The position numbers were made by a program, and so were the translations under genes. This document shows, one piece after another, positions 6,119-12,066 of a stretch of 12,066 bases of DNA. Position 1 is the stretch's first letter. The number at the start of each line of letters is the position of its first letter. Source of the stretch: Merdivivens faecigallinarum (GTDB lineage: Bacteria; Bacteroidota; Bacteroidia; Bacteroidales; UBA932); the NCBI GenBank assembly GCA_017695055.1, contig JADILY010000112.1:1-12066 (forward strand). Reading direction: 5' to 3'. A model generated the notes under the pieces. The model was not told the origin of the DNA, ran no database searches, and saw nothing but the letters and a program-made list of their open reading frames with translations.

Positions 6119-7486
6119 ATGAGCAAAGAAAGATTTTGTCCGGAATGCGGGGCAAAAATAGCAGAGAACGAAAGATTCTGCCCTGATTGCGGAGCCGATA
6201 TCGCAACAGAGACAGAGACAGCCAGACAGCCGGAACTTCCAGTGCAACCGGAAAGGCGGGAATCACCTGTACGGCAGGAACCGACACAACAGGAGCAACA
6301 GGACGGACGGGTAATCGGAATCGGGCCACGCGCCAATATTTCCGGCGGCATCAGTACGACAACCAATTCCATGTCCACATCGACCAGCACGAGGACGAGC
6401 AATACGAGCGTGAATACATCAAATGTAGACAACTCGTCCACCGTGAACCATAACACGACAATCGTGATGGGAAAGGACAAGGCGGAATACTGCGAAGTCT
6501 GCGGAAATCCTTTCGGGGAAAAACACGCAAGATGCCCTAAATGCGGAAAACAAATCTGCTTCGACTGCAAGGTCAAGAACAAGAACCGCTGCATCGAATG
6601 CGAAAAGAAGGCAATCAACGAATACCGCGTAGCCTTCCAGCAACTGCTGCTCACCACTAACGGGAACATAGGCATTGCGGGCAGACAGATGATGGACAGC
6701 AAGGCAAGGGAACTGGACGTGGAAGACGTAAAGGCGGGCATAGAAAAGGAACTTACCGACCTTTACAAACCTGCAACCAAACCAGTACAACCTACGGTAG
6801 CGCCTGCATCCCACGCACAGGCAGCCCCTGCACAGCAGGCACATGCCGAGGAACCACATGTTTTCCAATACAAACCGCAGGCGAACAACCAGAACAGCCA
6901 GGGTCAGAATAACCAGAATGGACAGAAAGGTGTCGGGACACTTACCGGAGAGGCTCCACTGCCACCGAGGACCGGCAATACGGGCGGGAACAAATACGCC
7001 CCTGAAAAGAAGAAGAACAAATGGCTGCTGCCGGCAATCATTGCAGTAATCATCATCGTCGTTGCCGTAGTCGTATTGAAGCCAAAAGGTGAAAAGAAAC
7101 AGGCCGATACCGCTCCTGCAAAGACGGAACAGACACAACCGGCAGCTTCACAGACTTCAACGCCTCAGGCGGCCGAAAAGGTCACGGGCGGCTCGGCTCC
7201 GGCACAGAGCGTTCAAAAAGTACAGACAGCCAAGAAACCGGCAGCCGAACAGGTCGCACCTAAGAAAGATGCCGACTATGAAGCCGGAATGGCCGCATAC
7301 GAGAAAGGCGAAGGCCTCGAAGCCATCGAACACTTCACCTCATCAGGAAGCGCCGATTCATATTATATGCTGGGCGTTATCTACGAACAGGGTTGCGGCT
7401 CTGTAGGCAAAAACGCACTGAAGGCCCGCCAGAACTTCAAGAAAGCGGCAGACTTGGGAAGCGCCAAGGCAAAAGCGAAACTGTAG
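6119..7486 (+). CDS. Single-pass membrane protein with zinc ribbon, eight-Cys zinc module and Sel1-like repeat
   Basis: The 455-residue product begins with a zinc ribbon (Cys7, Cys10, Cys21, Cys24) that matches the C-terminal ribbon of the SPFH protein at 20 of 22 positions. A Gln/Pro/Glu-rich linker and a Ser/Thr/Asn-rich stretch (about 74-116) follow. Next is a module of four CxxC pairs (Cys125/128, 139/142, 147/150, 158/161), enough for two zinc ions in a RING- or FYVE-like spacing. A helical segment (163-217) precedes a Gln/Asn/Ala-rich linker. One transmembrane helix (about 302-320) is preceded by KKKNK. The C-terminus (386-455) has a Sel1/TPR-like repeat, with LGVIYEQGCGSVGKNALKA at 418-436. 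The zinc modules are probably cytoplasmic and the Sel1 end periplasmic, though positive charges flank both sides of the helix. It is a candidate link between the SPFH scaffold and the exported proteins. Confidence 0.85.
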   Translation: MSKERFCPECGAKIAENERFCPDCGADIATETETARQPELPVQPERRESPVRQEPTQQEQQDGRVIGIGPRANISGGISTTTNSMSTSTSTRTSNTSVNTSNVDNSSTVNHNTTIVMGKDKAEYCEVCGNPFGEKHARCPKCGKQICFDCKVKNKNRCIECEKKAINEYRVAFQQLLLTTNGNIGIAGRQMMDSKARELDVEDVKAGIEKELTDLYKPATKPVQPTVAPASHAQAAPAQQAHAEEPHVFQYKPQANNQNSQGQNNQNGQKGVGTLTGEAPLPPRTGNTGGNKYAPEKKKNKWLLPAIIAVIIIVVAVVVLKPKGEKKQADTAPAKTEQTQPAASQTSTPQAAEKVTGGSAPAQSVQKVQTAKKPAAEQVAPKKDADYEAGMAAYEKGEGLEAIEHFTSSGSADSYYMLGVIYEQGCGSVGKNALKARQNFKKAADLGSAKAKAKL

Positions 7487-7556
7487 CGGTTTCCAAAAAC
7501 AGGATAAACATATTTTTAAATAATCAACCGTATTATTAACAATTAAATTTTTAGCC
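7487..7556 (+). promoter_or_regulatory. Longest intra-operon gap; AT-rich, possible weak internal promoter
   Basis: This 70-bp gap divides the cytoplasmic/membrane half of the operon from the exported half. TATTTTTA (7511-7518) differs from the -7 consensus TAnnTTTG only in the last base, but the best -33 candidate (TTTC at 7490-7493) is off-consensus, with a 17-bp spacer. No terminator hairpin is visible. An internal promoter would let the exported genes be expressed separately; the evidence is weak. Confidence 0.25.
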
Positions 7557-8477
7557 ATGTTAAAAAAATTCATTTTGTCAGCCGCATTGGTACTTGCAGC
7601 AGCATTTGCATCCAATGCACAGGAAAAACACAGAATTTACATCAACGATTTCAATGTAGCGGAAGGGGTTTCCGAAGCTGACGCAGCCAACATTCGTCAG
7701 GCCGTTATCGATGCAATCCACAAGTCTCAGAAATTCGAGCTCGCTACCTCCGACATGGAAAGCGCCCTCTCACAGGAAATCAACCGCCGCTCTTCGGAAG
7801 CCGCAATGCACGATGCAGCTACCCGTAATGAAATACTCATGGCGGCAGGATGCCAGTATGTAATGAGCGGAGACATCATCAAATGCTCTTTGAATAAGAG
7901 CACCCTCGATGACGGCACCGTTATGTACGAATGCGTTCTGAGCTATTCCATCACCGTTGCCGAAGTAGCCACTTCCACTACCGTGGCTTCACAGAGATTC
8001 GACAGCAACAACGGACTTTTCAGCGGTTCATGGAACTCATCCACCTCGCCTGAGACAGCGACTGCCAATGCCATAAAACATATCGAAAAGGATATCGAAG
8101 GCTTCATCATCGAAAACTTCCCTACTGAAGGAACCATAATCCCTATGGACTATGAAGTAAAGAAGGACAAGATGCTCTCTTGCTACATCGACCTCGGTAC
8201 AAGCCATGGTGTCAAGGAAGGCGACCTTTTCTCCGTTCTTGCAGCCAAAGTGGTTATAGGACAGGTTACATACAGCGAAATCGGCAAGATAAAAGTCGAA
8301 GAAGTCGTTAGCGACAACATATCACGCTGCAAAGTGACAAAAGGCCAGAAAGAACTCTTCTCCGCAATGGAAAGCTACATGGCCCTCGATGAGGCATCCC
8401 AGAGCCAGCAGCCTATAAAAATCAAGGCCGAAGCTAAAACCGACGTCCTTGGTGCAATGGGCAAATTGGGACTTTAA
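7557..8477 (+). CDS. Exported TolB/CsgG-like protein with FlgT-C-like C-terminal domain
   Basis: The 306-residue product has a clear signal peptide (MLKKFILSAALVLAAAFASNA, cleavage before QEKHR). Residues 26-185 look like a CsgG/TolB-type alpha/beta domain: HRIYINDFNV, a helix (AANIRQAVIDAIHKSQKFEL), then ILMAAGCQYVMSGDIIKC (93-110) and YECVLSYSITVAEVAT (124-139). Residues 205-262 (IDLGTSHGVKEGDLFSV, IGKIKVEEVVSDNISRCKV) resemble the small beta domain at the C-terminus of FlgT. FlgT pairs an LPP20-like, a TolB-like and this C domain to form the H-ring around the Vibrio flagellar basal body; CsgG forms an outer-membrane secretion pore. No lipobox is present, so it is probably periplasmic. Assignment is by pattern only. 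It is followed 15 bp later by the DUF6175-like gene, and a ring or envelope-assembly role is inferred. Confidence 0.75.
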   Translation: MLKKFILSAALVLAAAFASNAQEKHRIYINDFNVAEGVSEADAANIRQAVIDAIHKSQKFELATSDMESALSQEINRRSSEAAMHDAATRNEILMAAGCQYVMSGDIIKCSLNKSTLDDGTVMYECVLSYSITVAEVATSTTVASQRFDSNNGLFSGSWNSSTSPETATANAIKHIEKDIEGFIIENFPTEGTIIPMDYEVKKDKMLSCYIDLGTSHGVKEGDLFSVLAAKVVIGQVTYSEIGKIKVEEVVSDNISRCKVTKGQKELFSAMESYMALDEASQSQQPIKIKAEAKTDVLGAMGKLGL

Positions 8478-8492
8478 TCACCTAAAGACGAA

Positions 8493-9743
8493 ATGAGAAA
8501 AATCGCTTACATATTTTTTTCTTTGGCTCTCCTATTCTTTGCCATACCGGCATCCGGACAGGAATATCTCCAGATTGTGTCCCTCGAATCAGATAACGGG
8601 ACATACGGGACATTCACGTCCGCCGGAATGGGCGAAAAGAAAAAGGATGTCGAAGAAAATGCCATCAAATCACTCTTCTACACCTTGTTTTTCCAAGGTG
8701 TAGAAGGTGTTGCCGATGGAAAGCCTCTGGTTGCGAAGCCCAACGTCTCCTACACAAACTCCTTCTTCAATCACATGGCCCGTTACTCGACATACGTAAC
8801 GGAAGTCAAGGAAGCTGACAAGACCAAGAAGGTCGGGAGTTATTTCCAGGGGACGATGAGGATTACCGTCCGGCTCCGCCAGCTCATCAATGACGTAAGG
8901 AAAAACACATATTACGAAGAAATGATAGCCGAGCAGCCGGAAATAAGGCTTCCTAACCCGACCATCATCGTGGTGCCTTACAAGAAAGAGGGCGAAAGCT
9001 ACCAGGCAATACTGGAGAACAATTATGATATCCGCATAGCTGTCAGCGCGGTACAGCGCGGATTCGAAAACTGCGGTATCAAGACAATCGACCTCCAGGC
9101 GCGTCTCGACAGGGCAAAACGCAACGCCCAGTATGAAGAGAACGCCGGAACTGCCGATTCGAACGACAAGCAGCTCCTGGAATCCTCCGGAGCCGATGTC
9201 TATGTAACGGTAGACCTGCTCAAGGACGTTACGGAACAGGATGCAAGGGTATCGCTTATCATGAAAGCATACGAAACCGCAAGCGGAACCATCTGGGCTT
9301 CACAGGACGGATGGACGAACCGTTTCCGTACCAACGACACCGATGTGCTCTGCTCATACGCGGTAAAGGACAACCTGCCGGGCTTCCTGGAACAAATCGT
9401 CAACAACTTCTCCCAGCCGAGCCGCGCTTCGTTGCAGGTTGCGCTTAGCGGGACTTCATACAATTCGATCACCGATGCCCGCGGAAACGACGGAAGAAGG
9501 GTGATGGATGTAATCCAGGACTGGCTGGACAGAAATTCGAACGAAGGCGAGTACCACTTGCAGGGAATAGTCAACGAGAAAGCCATTTTCGATTACGTCA
9601 TCCTTCCTTTGATGGATGAAAACGGGTATAAGATGACCCCTGACAAATTCGCGGGACGTCTCAGGGACGAATTGGAAAAACAGGGCATTTACTCTTCACA
9701 CAGGGCTGAAGGAAATACCATTTTCCTCACTCTTGAACTTTAA
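8493..9743 (+). CDS. Exported DUF6175-like protein (LPP20-like plus TolB-like regions)
   Basis: The 416-residue product has a signal peptide ending near IPASG, before QEYLQ. Residues 24-140 (EKKKDVEENAIKSLFYTLFF, then YFQGTMRITVRLRQLINDV) have the helix-then-strand layout of LPP20-type domains. Residues 155-310 (NPTIIVVPY at 155-163, a helix, ESSGADVYVTVDL at 230-242, ARVSLIMKAYETASGTIWAS at 251-270) look TolB/CsgG-like. About 100 C-terminal residues (316-416, e.g. VMDVIQDWLDR, FDYVILPLMDENGY, GNTIFLTLEL) are not recognised. From memory it fits DUF6175, a family widespread in Bacteroidota without known function; I could not run a profile search. It sits between the TolB/CsgG-like and LPP20-like genes, with gaps of 15 and 20 bp, and probably shares their periplasmic or outer-membrane site. 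Confidence 0.7.
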   Translation: MRKIAYIFFSLALLFFAIPASGQEYLQIVSLESDNGTYGTFTSAGMGEKKKDVEENAIKSLFYTLFFQGVEGVADGKPLVAKPNVSYTNSFFNHMARYSTYVTEVKEADKTKKVGSYFQGTMRITVRLRQLINDVRKNTYYEEMIAEQPEIRLPNPTIIVVPYKKEGESYQAILENNYDIRIAVSAVQRGFENCGIKTIDLQARLDRAKRNAQYEENAGTADSNDKQLLESSGADVYVTVDLLKDVTEQDARVSLIMKAYETASGTIWASQDGWTNRFRTNDTDVLCSYAVKDNLPGFLEQIVNNFSQPSRASLQVALSGTSYNSITDARGNDGRRVMDVIQDWLDRNSNEGEYHLQGIVNEKAIFDYVILPLMDENGYKMTPDKFAGRLRDELEKQGIYSSHRAEGNTIFLTLEL

Positions 9744-9763
9744 AAACGATTAAAACAGCTGTC

Positions 9764-11092
9764 ATGCGAAAATTATTTTTAACCATTGCGGCTACTCTGT
9801 TCACGGTCATTCACTCCGGAGCCCAGACTCCGGAGTGGGTTACCAAACATCCTGTTTCGGATGACATGTACATAGGCATCGGCCAGGCGCCGCTTTCCGA
9901 AAAAGACTATATGCGGATTGCTACCGAGAACGCCCTTTCGGACATAGCCTCGCAAATCGCGACAAAGGTCGAATCCAAATCATTCTTCCACCAGGTGGAT
10001 GTGGACGGACATGCACGCGAAATGTTCGAAGACCGCATCAACAGCAATGCCACTGCCTGGATAGAAGGTCAGGAACTGAAGGACAGTTATGCATCCGGAA
10101 GCACATACTATGTATACTATGTGCTGGACAAACAGACATTCCAGCGTAATGCCGAAAAGAAAAGGCAGGCCGCAATCAGCACCGGTATGGACTATCTCCA
10201 AAAAGGCCGGGCCGCAGAGGATGCGATGAACCTGACACAGGCCGCCGTACTTTACGGACAGGGCCTCGAAGCCATCGAACCGTGGATGTTCATGGATCTC
10301 ACACACAAGTCTGTGAACATACCGGTAGAACTCTACAACTCATACATCAACGTATTCAGCGGAATGGCAATCACCGTGAATACCGTACAAATCGAAGGAG
10401 AATCGTTCAAGGCCGTGAGCGAGCCTATAGCCGGCTGCCTCTCCAAGAACGGTTATGTCGTTCCGAATATCAGGCTCAAGGCGGAATTCGCCATCGGGAG
10501 CGGCTCGATAACCCCTCCTGTCGAAACAGACTACAGCGGTACGGCGGAATTTTACATTACAAACATCACCTCCAAGGAAGACGTACAGGAAATCCGGATT
10601 TCAATAGATGATTCATTCCTGGAGATGCTTCCTGCCGAGTACCGCGAACTGCTTGAAAGACATACATGGCCTTCGGCAAAAATCACGGTTGTCCTGAAGA
10701 GCGCACCGGTATCGATATACCTGCACATCGAGAACAACGACCTCGAAGGCTGCGAAAGACAGATCAGCAGCCTGCTGGCCAACAATTATTTTACAGTGAC
10801 CGAAGACCCTGATTCCGCACAATGTTTTGCCGACCTGTCCACATCGCTCGAAATCGGCGAGACAGTAAGCGGAGGAAACTACGATCTGAATACCTGCTAC
10901 TGTACGCTTACCCTGAAGATATACGACAACATCACTTCCGATTTGCTGCTCGATTATTCGGTAAACAGGGTAAAGGTACTGACTCCGGTACACAAATCGG
11001 CCGAAAGCACGATAGCGCAAGGAGTGCGTGAAGTAATGAAACGGGTAAACAGGGAATTGCCTAAGATGCTTACAAAAATAAAAATCAATTAA
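9764..11092 (+). CDS. Exported LPP20-like multidomain protein
   Basis: The 442-residue product has a signal peptide (MRKLFLTIAATLFTVIHSGA, cleavage before QTPEW). An LPP20 domain spans about 23-130: PEWV, MYIGIGQA (35-42), ATENALSDIASQIATKVES (53-71), then an exchange to YYVYYVLDKQTF (115-126). A helical segment (about 130-175, EKKRQAAIST, LQKGRAAEDAM) may form a TPR-like hairpin. Residues 200-290 are rich in strands (ITVNTVQIEGESF, GTAEFYITNITS) and may be an Ig-like domain. Residues 312-440 (PVSIYLHIENND, CYCTLTLKIYDNITSDLLLD, helix at the end) resemble a TolB-like module. There is no lipobox. Proteins with this N-terminus are often annotated as LPP20 lipoproteins after a Helicobacter antigen; their molecular role is not established. 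It is followed 12 bp later by a lipoprotein carrying a smaller LPP20-like domain, and the two may pair. Confidence 0.78.
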   Translation: MRKLFLTIAATLFTVIHSGAQTPEWVTKHPVSDDMYIGIGQAPLSEKDYMRIATENALSDIASQIATKVESKSFFHQVDVDGHAREMFEDRINSNATAWIEGQELKDSYASGSTYYVYYVLDKQTFQRNAEKKRQAAISTGMDYLQKGRAAEDAMNLTQAAVLYGQGLEAIEPWMFMDLTHKSVNIPVELYNSYINVFSGMAITVNTVQIEGESFKAVSEPIAGCLSKNGYVVPNIRLKAEFAIGSGSITPPVETDYSGTAEFYITNITSKEDVQEIRISIDDSFLEMLPAEYRELLERHTWPSAKITVVLKSAPVSIYLHIENNDLEGCERQISSLLANNYFTVTEDPDSAQCFADLSTSLEIGETVSGGNYDLNTCYCTLTLKIYDNITSDLLLDYSVNRVKVLTPVHKSAESTIAQGVREVMKRVNRELPKMLTKIKIN

Positions 11093-11104
11093 ATCAAATA
11101 AGCC

Positions 11105-11659
11105 ATGAAACAGATTATAAGATTTGCAGTTATCGGAATACTGCTCCTTTCATTAGCAAGCTGCGGAGCTTCGAGAAAACGCGAAGCCTCCCCTATAACC
11201 ACCTATATAATGCCAGGAAGCGAATATCTCAGCGGAAACGGCCTTATCCGCGGCTGGGGAACCGGAACATCCGACAGCGAATCCGCTGCAAGGAAGAAAG
11301 CAAGAATCGAGGCTTCCACCGAGCTTGCATCGATATTGTCCCAGACAGTCAATTCGGCCATAGAGCAATATACGACCGCATTGTCGGAAGGCATCAGCGC
11401 AGAATCCAAATCGCTGCTGATTGAGAAAAGTTCCATCGCCGTTGAGCAGACCCTCGTAGGCGCTACCATCATTTACGACAGGTTCCGCAAGGACGACAGC
11501 ACCGGACAGTATACGTTCTACATCGTCCTCGAACTGAAAGGCAAGGAATACCTCAACGAACTTTACAAGGAACTCGGCACACAGAGCGACCTTGACAAAG
11601 ACCTCCTCGAAAGGATATTCCTCAAAACCATAGACGAGAGCGGCAAATTGCAGAAATAG
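11105..11659 (+). CDS. Small LPP20-like outer-membrane lipoprotein
   Basis: The 184-residue product starts with a lipoprotein signal peptide whose lipobox LASC puts the lipidated Cys at position 20. Residues 45-155 follow the LPP20 pattern: GLIRGWGTGTSDSESAARKK (47-66), a helix (ARIEASTELASILSQTVNSA), a variable middle, then TFYIVLELKGKEYLNELYKEL (137-157). Residues after 160 form a charged helix. Cys20 is followed by GASRK, without the acidic S(D/E)3 surface-export signal described for some Bacteroidota lipoproteins, so a periplasm-facing position is more likely. As the last gene of the operon it could anchor the other three exported proteins to the outer membrane (inference). Its final codons overlap the first copy of a short repeat that continues past the stop. 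Confidence 0.82.
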   Translation: MKQIIRFAVIGILLLSLASCGASRKREASPITTYIMPGSEYLSGNGLIRGWGTGTSDSESAARKKARIEASTELASILSQTVNSAIEQYTTALSEGISAESKSLLIEKSSIAVEQTLVGATIIYDRFRKDDSTGQYTFYIVLELKGKEYLNELYKELGTQSDLDKDLLERIFLKTIDESGKLQK

Positions 11660-11711
11660 GACAATTTGCATGCTGGAACAAGAACAATTTGCAGGAACAA
11701 GACAAATTGCA
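11643..11711 (+). repeat. Four copies of a (G/A)CAAWTTGCA repeat across the end of the operon
   Basis: GCAAATTGCA (11643-11652, inside the last codons of the lipoprotein gene), ACAATTTGCA (11661-11670), ACAATTTGCA (11684-11693) and ACAAATTGCA (11702-11711) lie 18, 23 and 18 bp apart. Between them GGAACAAGA recurs (11675-11683, 11694-11702) with a variant, GGAACGAGA (11713-11721). The array looks like degenerate tandem duplication of the 3' end of the gene; a role in mRNA 3' processing is possible but unproven. Confidence 0.65.
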
Positions 11712-11752
11712 AGGAACGAGACAGGGTTGATACTGCTGTTATGAAAACGAGG

Positions 11753-11782
11753 CCGGCCCCGACAAGGGCCGGTTTCTCTTTT
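11753..11782 (+). terminator. Rho-independent terminator of the nine-gene operon
   Basis: CCGGCCC (11753-11759) pairs with GGGCCGG (11766-11772) across a 6-nt loop, and TTTCTCTTTT follows (11773-11782). It lies 93 bp after the last stop codon on the + strand and is the first terminator-like structure since the operon began. Confidence 0.88.
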
Positions 11783-11834
11783 GCCGGTCTATTTTGCCAA
11801 TCACTTTCTGACAGACTTTTGAAGCCTGTTTCCC

Positions 11835-11877
11835 TGACTATTTGTTGACTATTTCCTGACTGTTTTGCTGACTATTT
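11835..11877 (+). repeat. Four helically phased TGACTATTT repeats
   Basis: TGACTATTT occurs at 11835-11843, 11846-11854 and 11869-11877, with a one-base variant TGACTGTTT at 11857-11865. The starts are 11, 11 and 12 bp apart, close to one helical turn. A partial copy, TGACTAT, lies at 11914-11920. All are in the same orientation, as expected for either a protein-binding array or recent tandem duplication. Confidence 0.8.
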
Positions 11878-11939
11878 CAACAGCTTGAAGCGAGTAGAAT
11901 ATTTACAAACGCCTGACTATCAATCATTTAAGAAAATAC

Positions 11940-11982
11940 AACTCGCTTTTAACCATGTCTGTATACCTCTCAAAAGCGAGTT
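11940..11982. repeat. Perfect 11-bp inverted repeat with a 21-bp centre
   Basis: AACTCGCTTTT (11940-11950) and AAAAGCGAGTT (11972-11982) are exact reverse complements separated by 21 bp. The core AGCGAGT also appears at 11889-11895 and, inverted, at 12027-12033, so the heptamer occurs four times in strictly alternating orientation. The arms are not followed by a long T run on either strand, so it is a poor intrinsic terminator. A binding site, a transposon-like end or an RNA hairpin are all possible. Confidence 0.75.
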
Positions 11983-11995
11983 AAATTTTGGCAAG

Positions 11996-12020
11996 TTGCT
12001 AATTATTAACAATTTAGCAA
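11996..12020. repeat. TTGCTAA / TTAGCAA inverted repeat
   Basis: TTGCTAA (11996-12002) and TTAGCAA (12014-12020) are perfect 7-bp inverted arms around an 11-bp AT-rich centre (TTATTAACAAT). It lies between the third and fourth AGCGAGT-type copies. It could form a hairpin or be an operator; function unknown. Confidence 0.55.
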
Positions 12021-12066
12021 AATCCGACTCGCTCCAAAGTTGCAGACCAGTTTTCCACCCCATAGC

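Larger units (their letters stand above)
344..11659 (+). other. Putative nine-gene operon: envelope-associated zinc-ribbon / SPFH / caspase-like / LPP20 system
   Basis: Nine genes on the same strand follow one another with gaps of 12, 13, 36, 23, 70, 15, 20 and 12 bp. No intrinsic terminator is visible between them. There is a good promoter before the first gene and a strong terminator after the last. The products divide into an exported peptidoglycan lytic enzyme, four proteins without signal peptides (three carrying zinc ribbons), and four exported proteins. Co-transcription is inferred from spacing and orientation; the 70-bp gap at 7487-7556 might hold a second promoter. Confidence 0.75.
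11783..12066. other. Non-coding, repeat-rich downstream region
   Basis: No convincing gene is visible on either strand in these 284 bases. The sequence is clearly more AT-rich than the operon and holds three kinds of short repeat: phased TGACTATTT copies, alternating AGCGAGT/ACTCGCT copies that include a perfect 11-bp inverted repeat, and a TTGCTAA/TTAGCAA hairpin. No tRNA or CRISPR was recognised. It may be a regulatory region for a gene beyond the window, a small RNA locus, or the edge of a mobile or repetitive element. Confidence 0.5.

Noticed and set aside
11666..11848. 60-codon + strand frame after the operon
   Set aside because: It consists of the degenerate repeats and reads through the terminator hairpin.
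11835..11877. CRISPR array
   Set aside because: The repeats are only 9 bp with 2-3 bp between copies; no 25-35 bp repeats with spacers and no cas genes.
12003..12011. DnaA-box-like TTATTAACA
   Set aside because: It differs from the consensus TTATCCACA at two positions, stands alone, and lies within the AT-rich centre of an inverted repeat.

Overview
The window looks like a chromosomal segment of a member of the Bacteroidota, probably Bacteroidales. The main reasons are a Bacteroides-type promoter (TTTG, 20-bp spacer, TATTTTTG) ahead of the first complete gene, start codons that mostly lack Shine-Dalgarno sequences and follow short A/T-rich gaps, signal peptides cleaved before Gln, and protein families (DUF6175-like, LPP20-like, C25-type peptidase) that are common in this phylum. 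Genus was not determined.

Layout. Bases 3-131 are the 3' end of a NuoE/HndA-type [2Fe-2S] subunit, closed by a strong intrinsic terminator at 172-207. A promoter at 289-320 then drives what appears to be one nine-gene operon, all on the + strand, from 344 to 11659, with gaps of 12-70 bp and no internal terminator. It ends with an intrinsic terminator at 11753-11782. The last 280 bases appear non-coding and are rich in short direct and inverted repeats.

The operon has two halves. The first starts with an exported MltC-like lytic transglycosylase. Four proteins without signal peptides follow: a zinc-ribbon protein with a gingipain/caspase-like (clan CD, C25-type) His-Cys peptidase domain; a 734-residue SPFH (stomatin/prohibitin-like) protein with a very long coiled coil and a zinc ribbon at each end; a small very acidic protein; and a zinc-ribbon protein with a second eight-Cys zinc module, one transmembrane helix and a C-terminal Sel1-like repeat. 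After the longest gap (70 bp) come four exported proteins: a TolB/CsgG-like protein with a FlgT-C-like end, a DUF6175-like protein, a large LPP20-like protein and a small LPP20-like lipoprotein.

Interpretation (inference). The order suggests one envelope-spanning machine. An SPFH scaffold and zinc-ribbon adaptors would sit on the cytoplasmic side, and a single-pass protein would link to the periplasm. The lytic transglycosylase would open the peptidoglycan, and LPP20/TolB/FlgT-like proteins would build a periplasmic or outer-membrane assembly. The cytoplasmic caspase-like protease could be an effector or maturation enzyme. I know of no characterised system with this composition. A G9 tract in the first gene, where a one-base slip in either direction truncates the protein, raises the possibility of phase variation.
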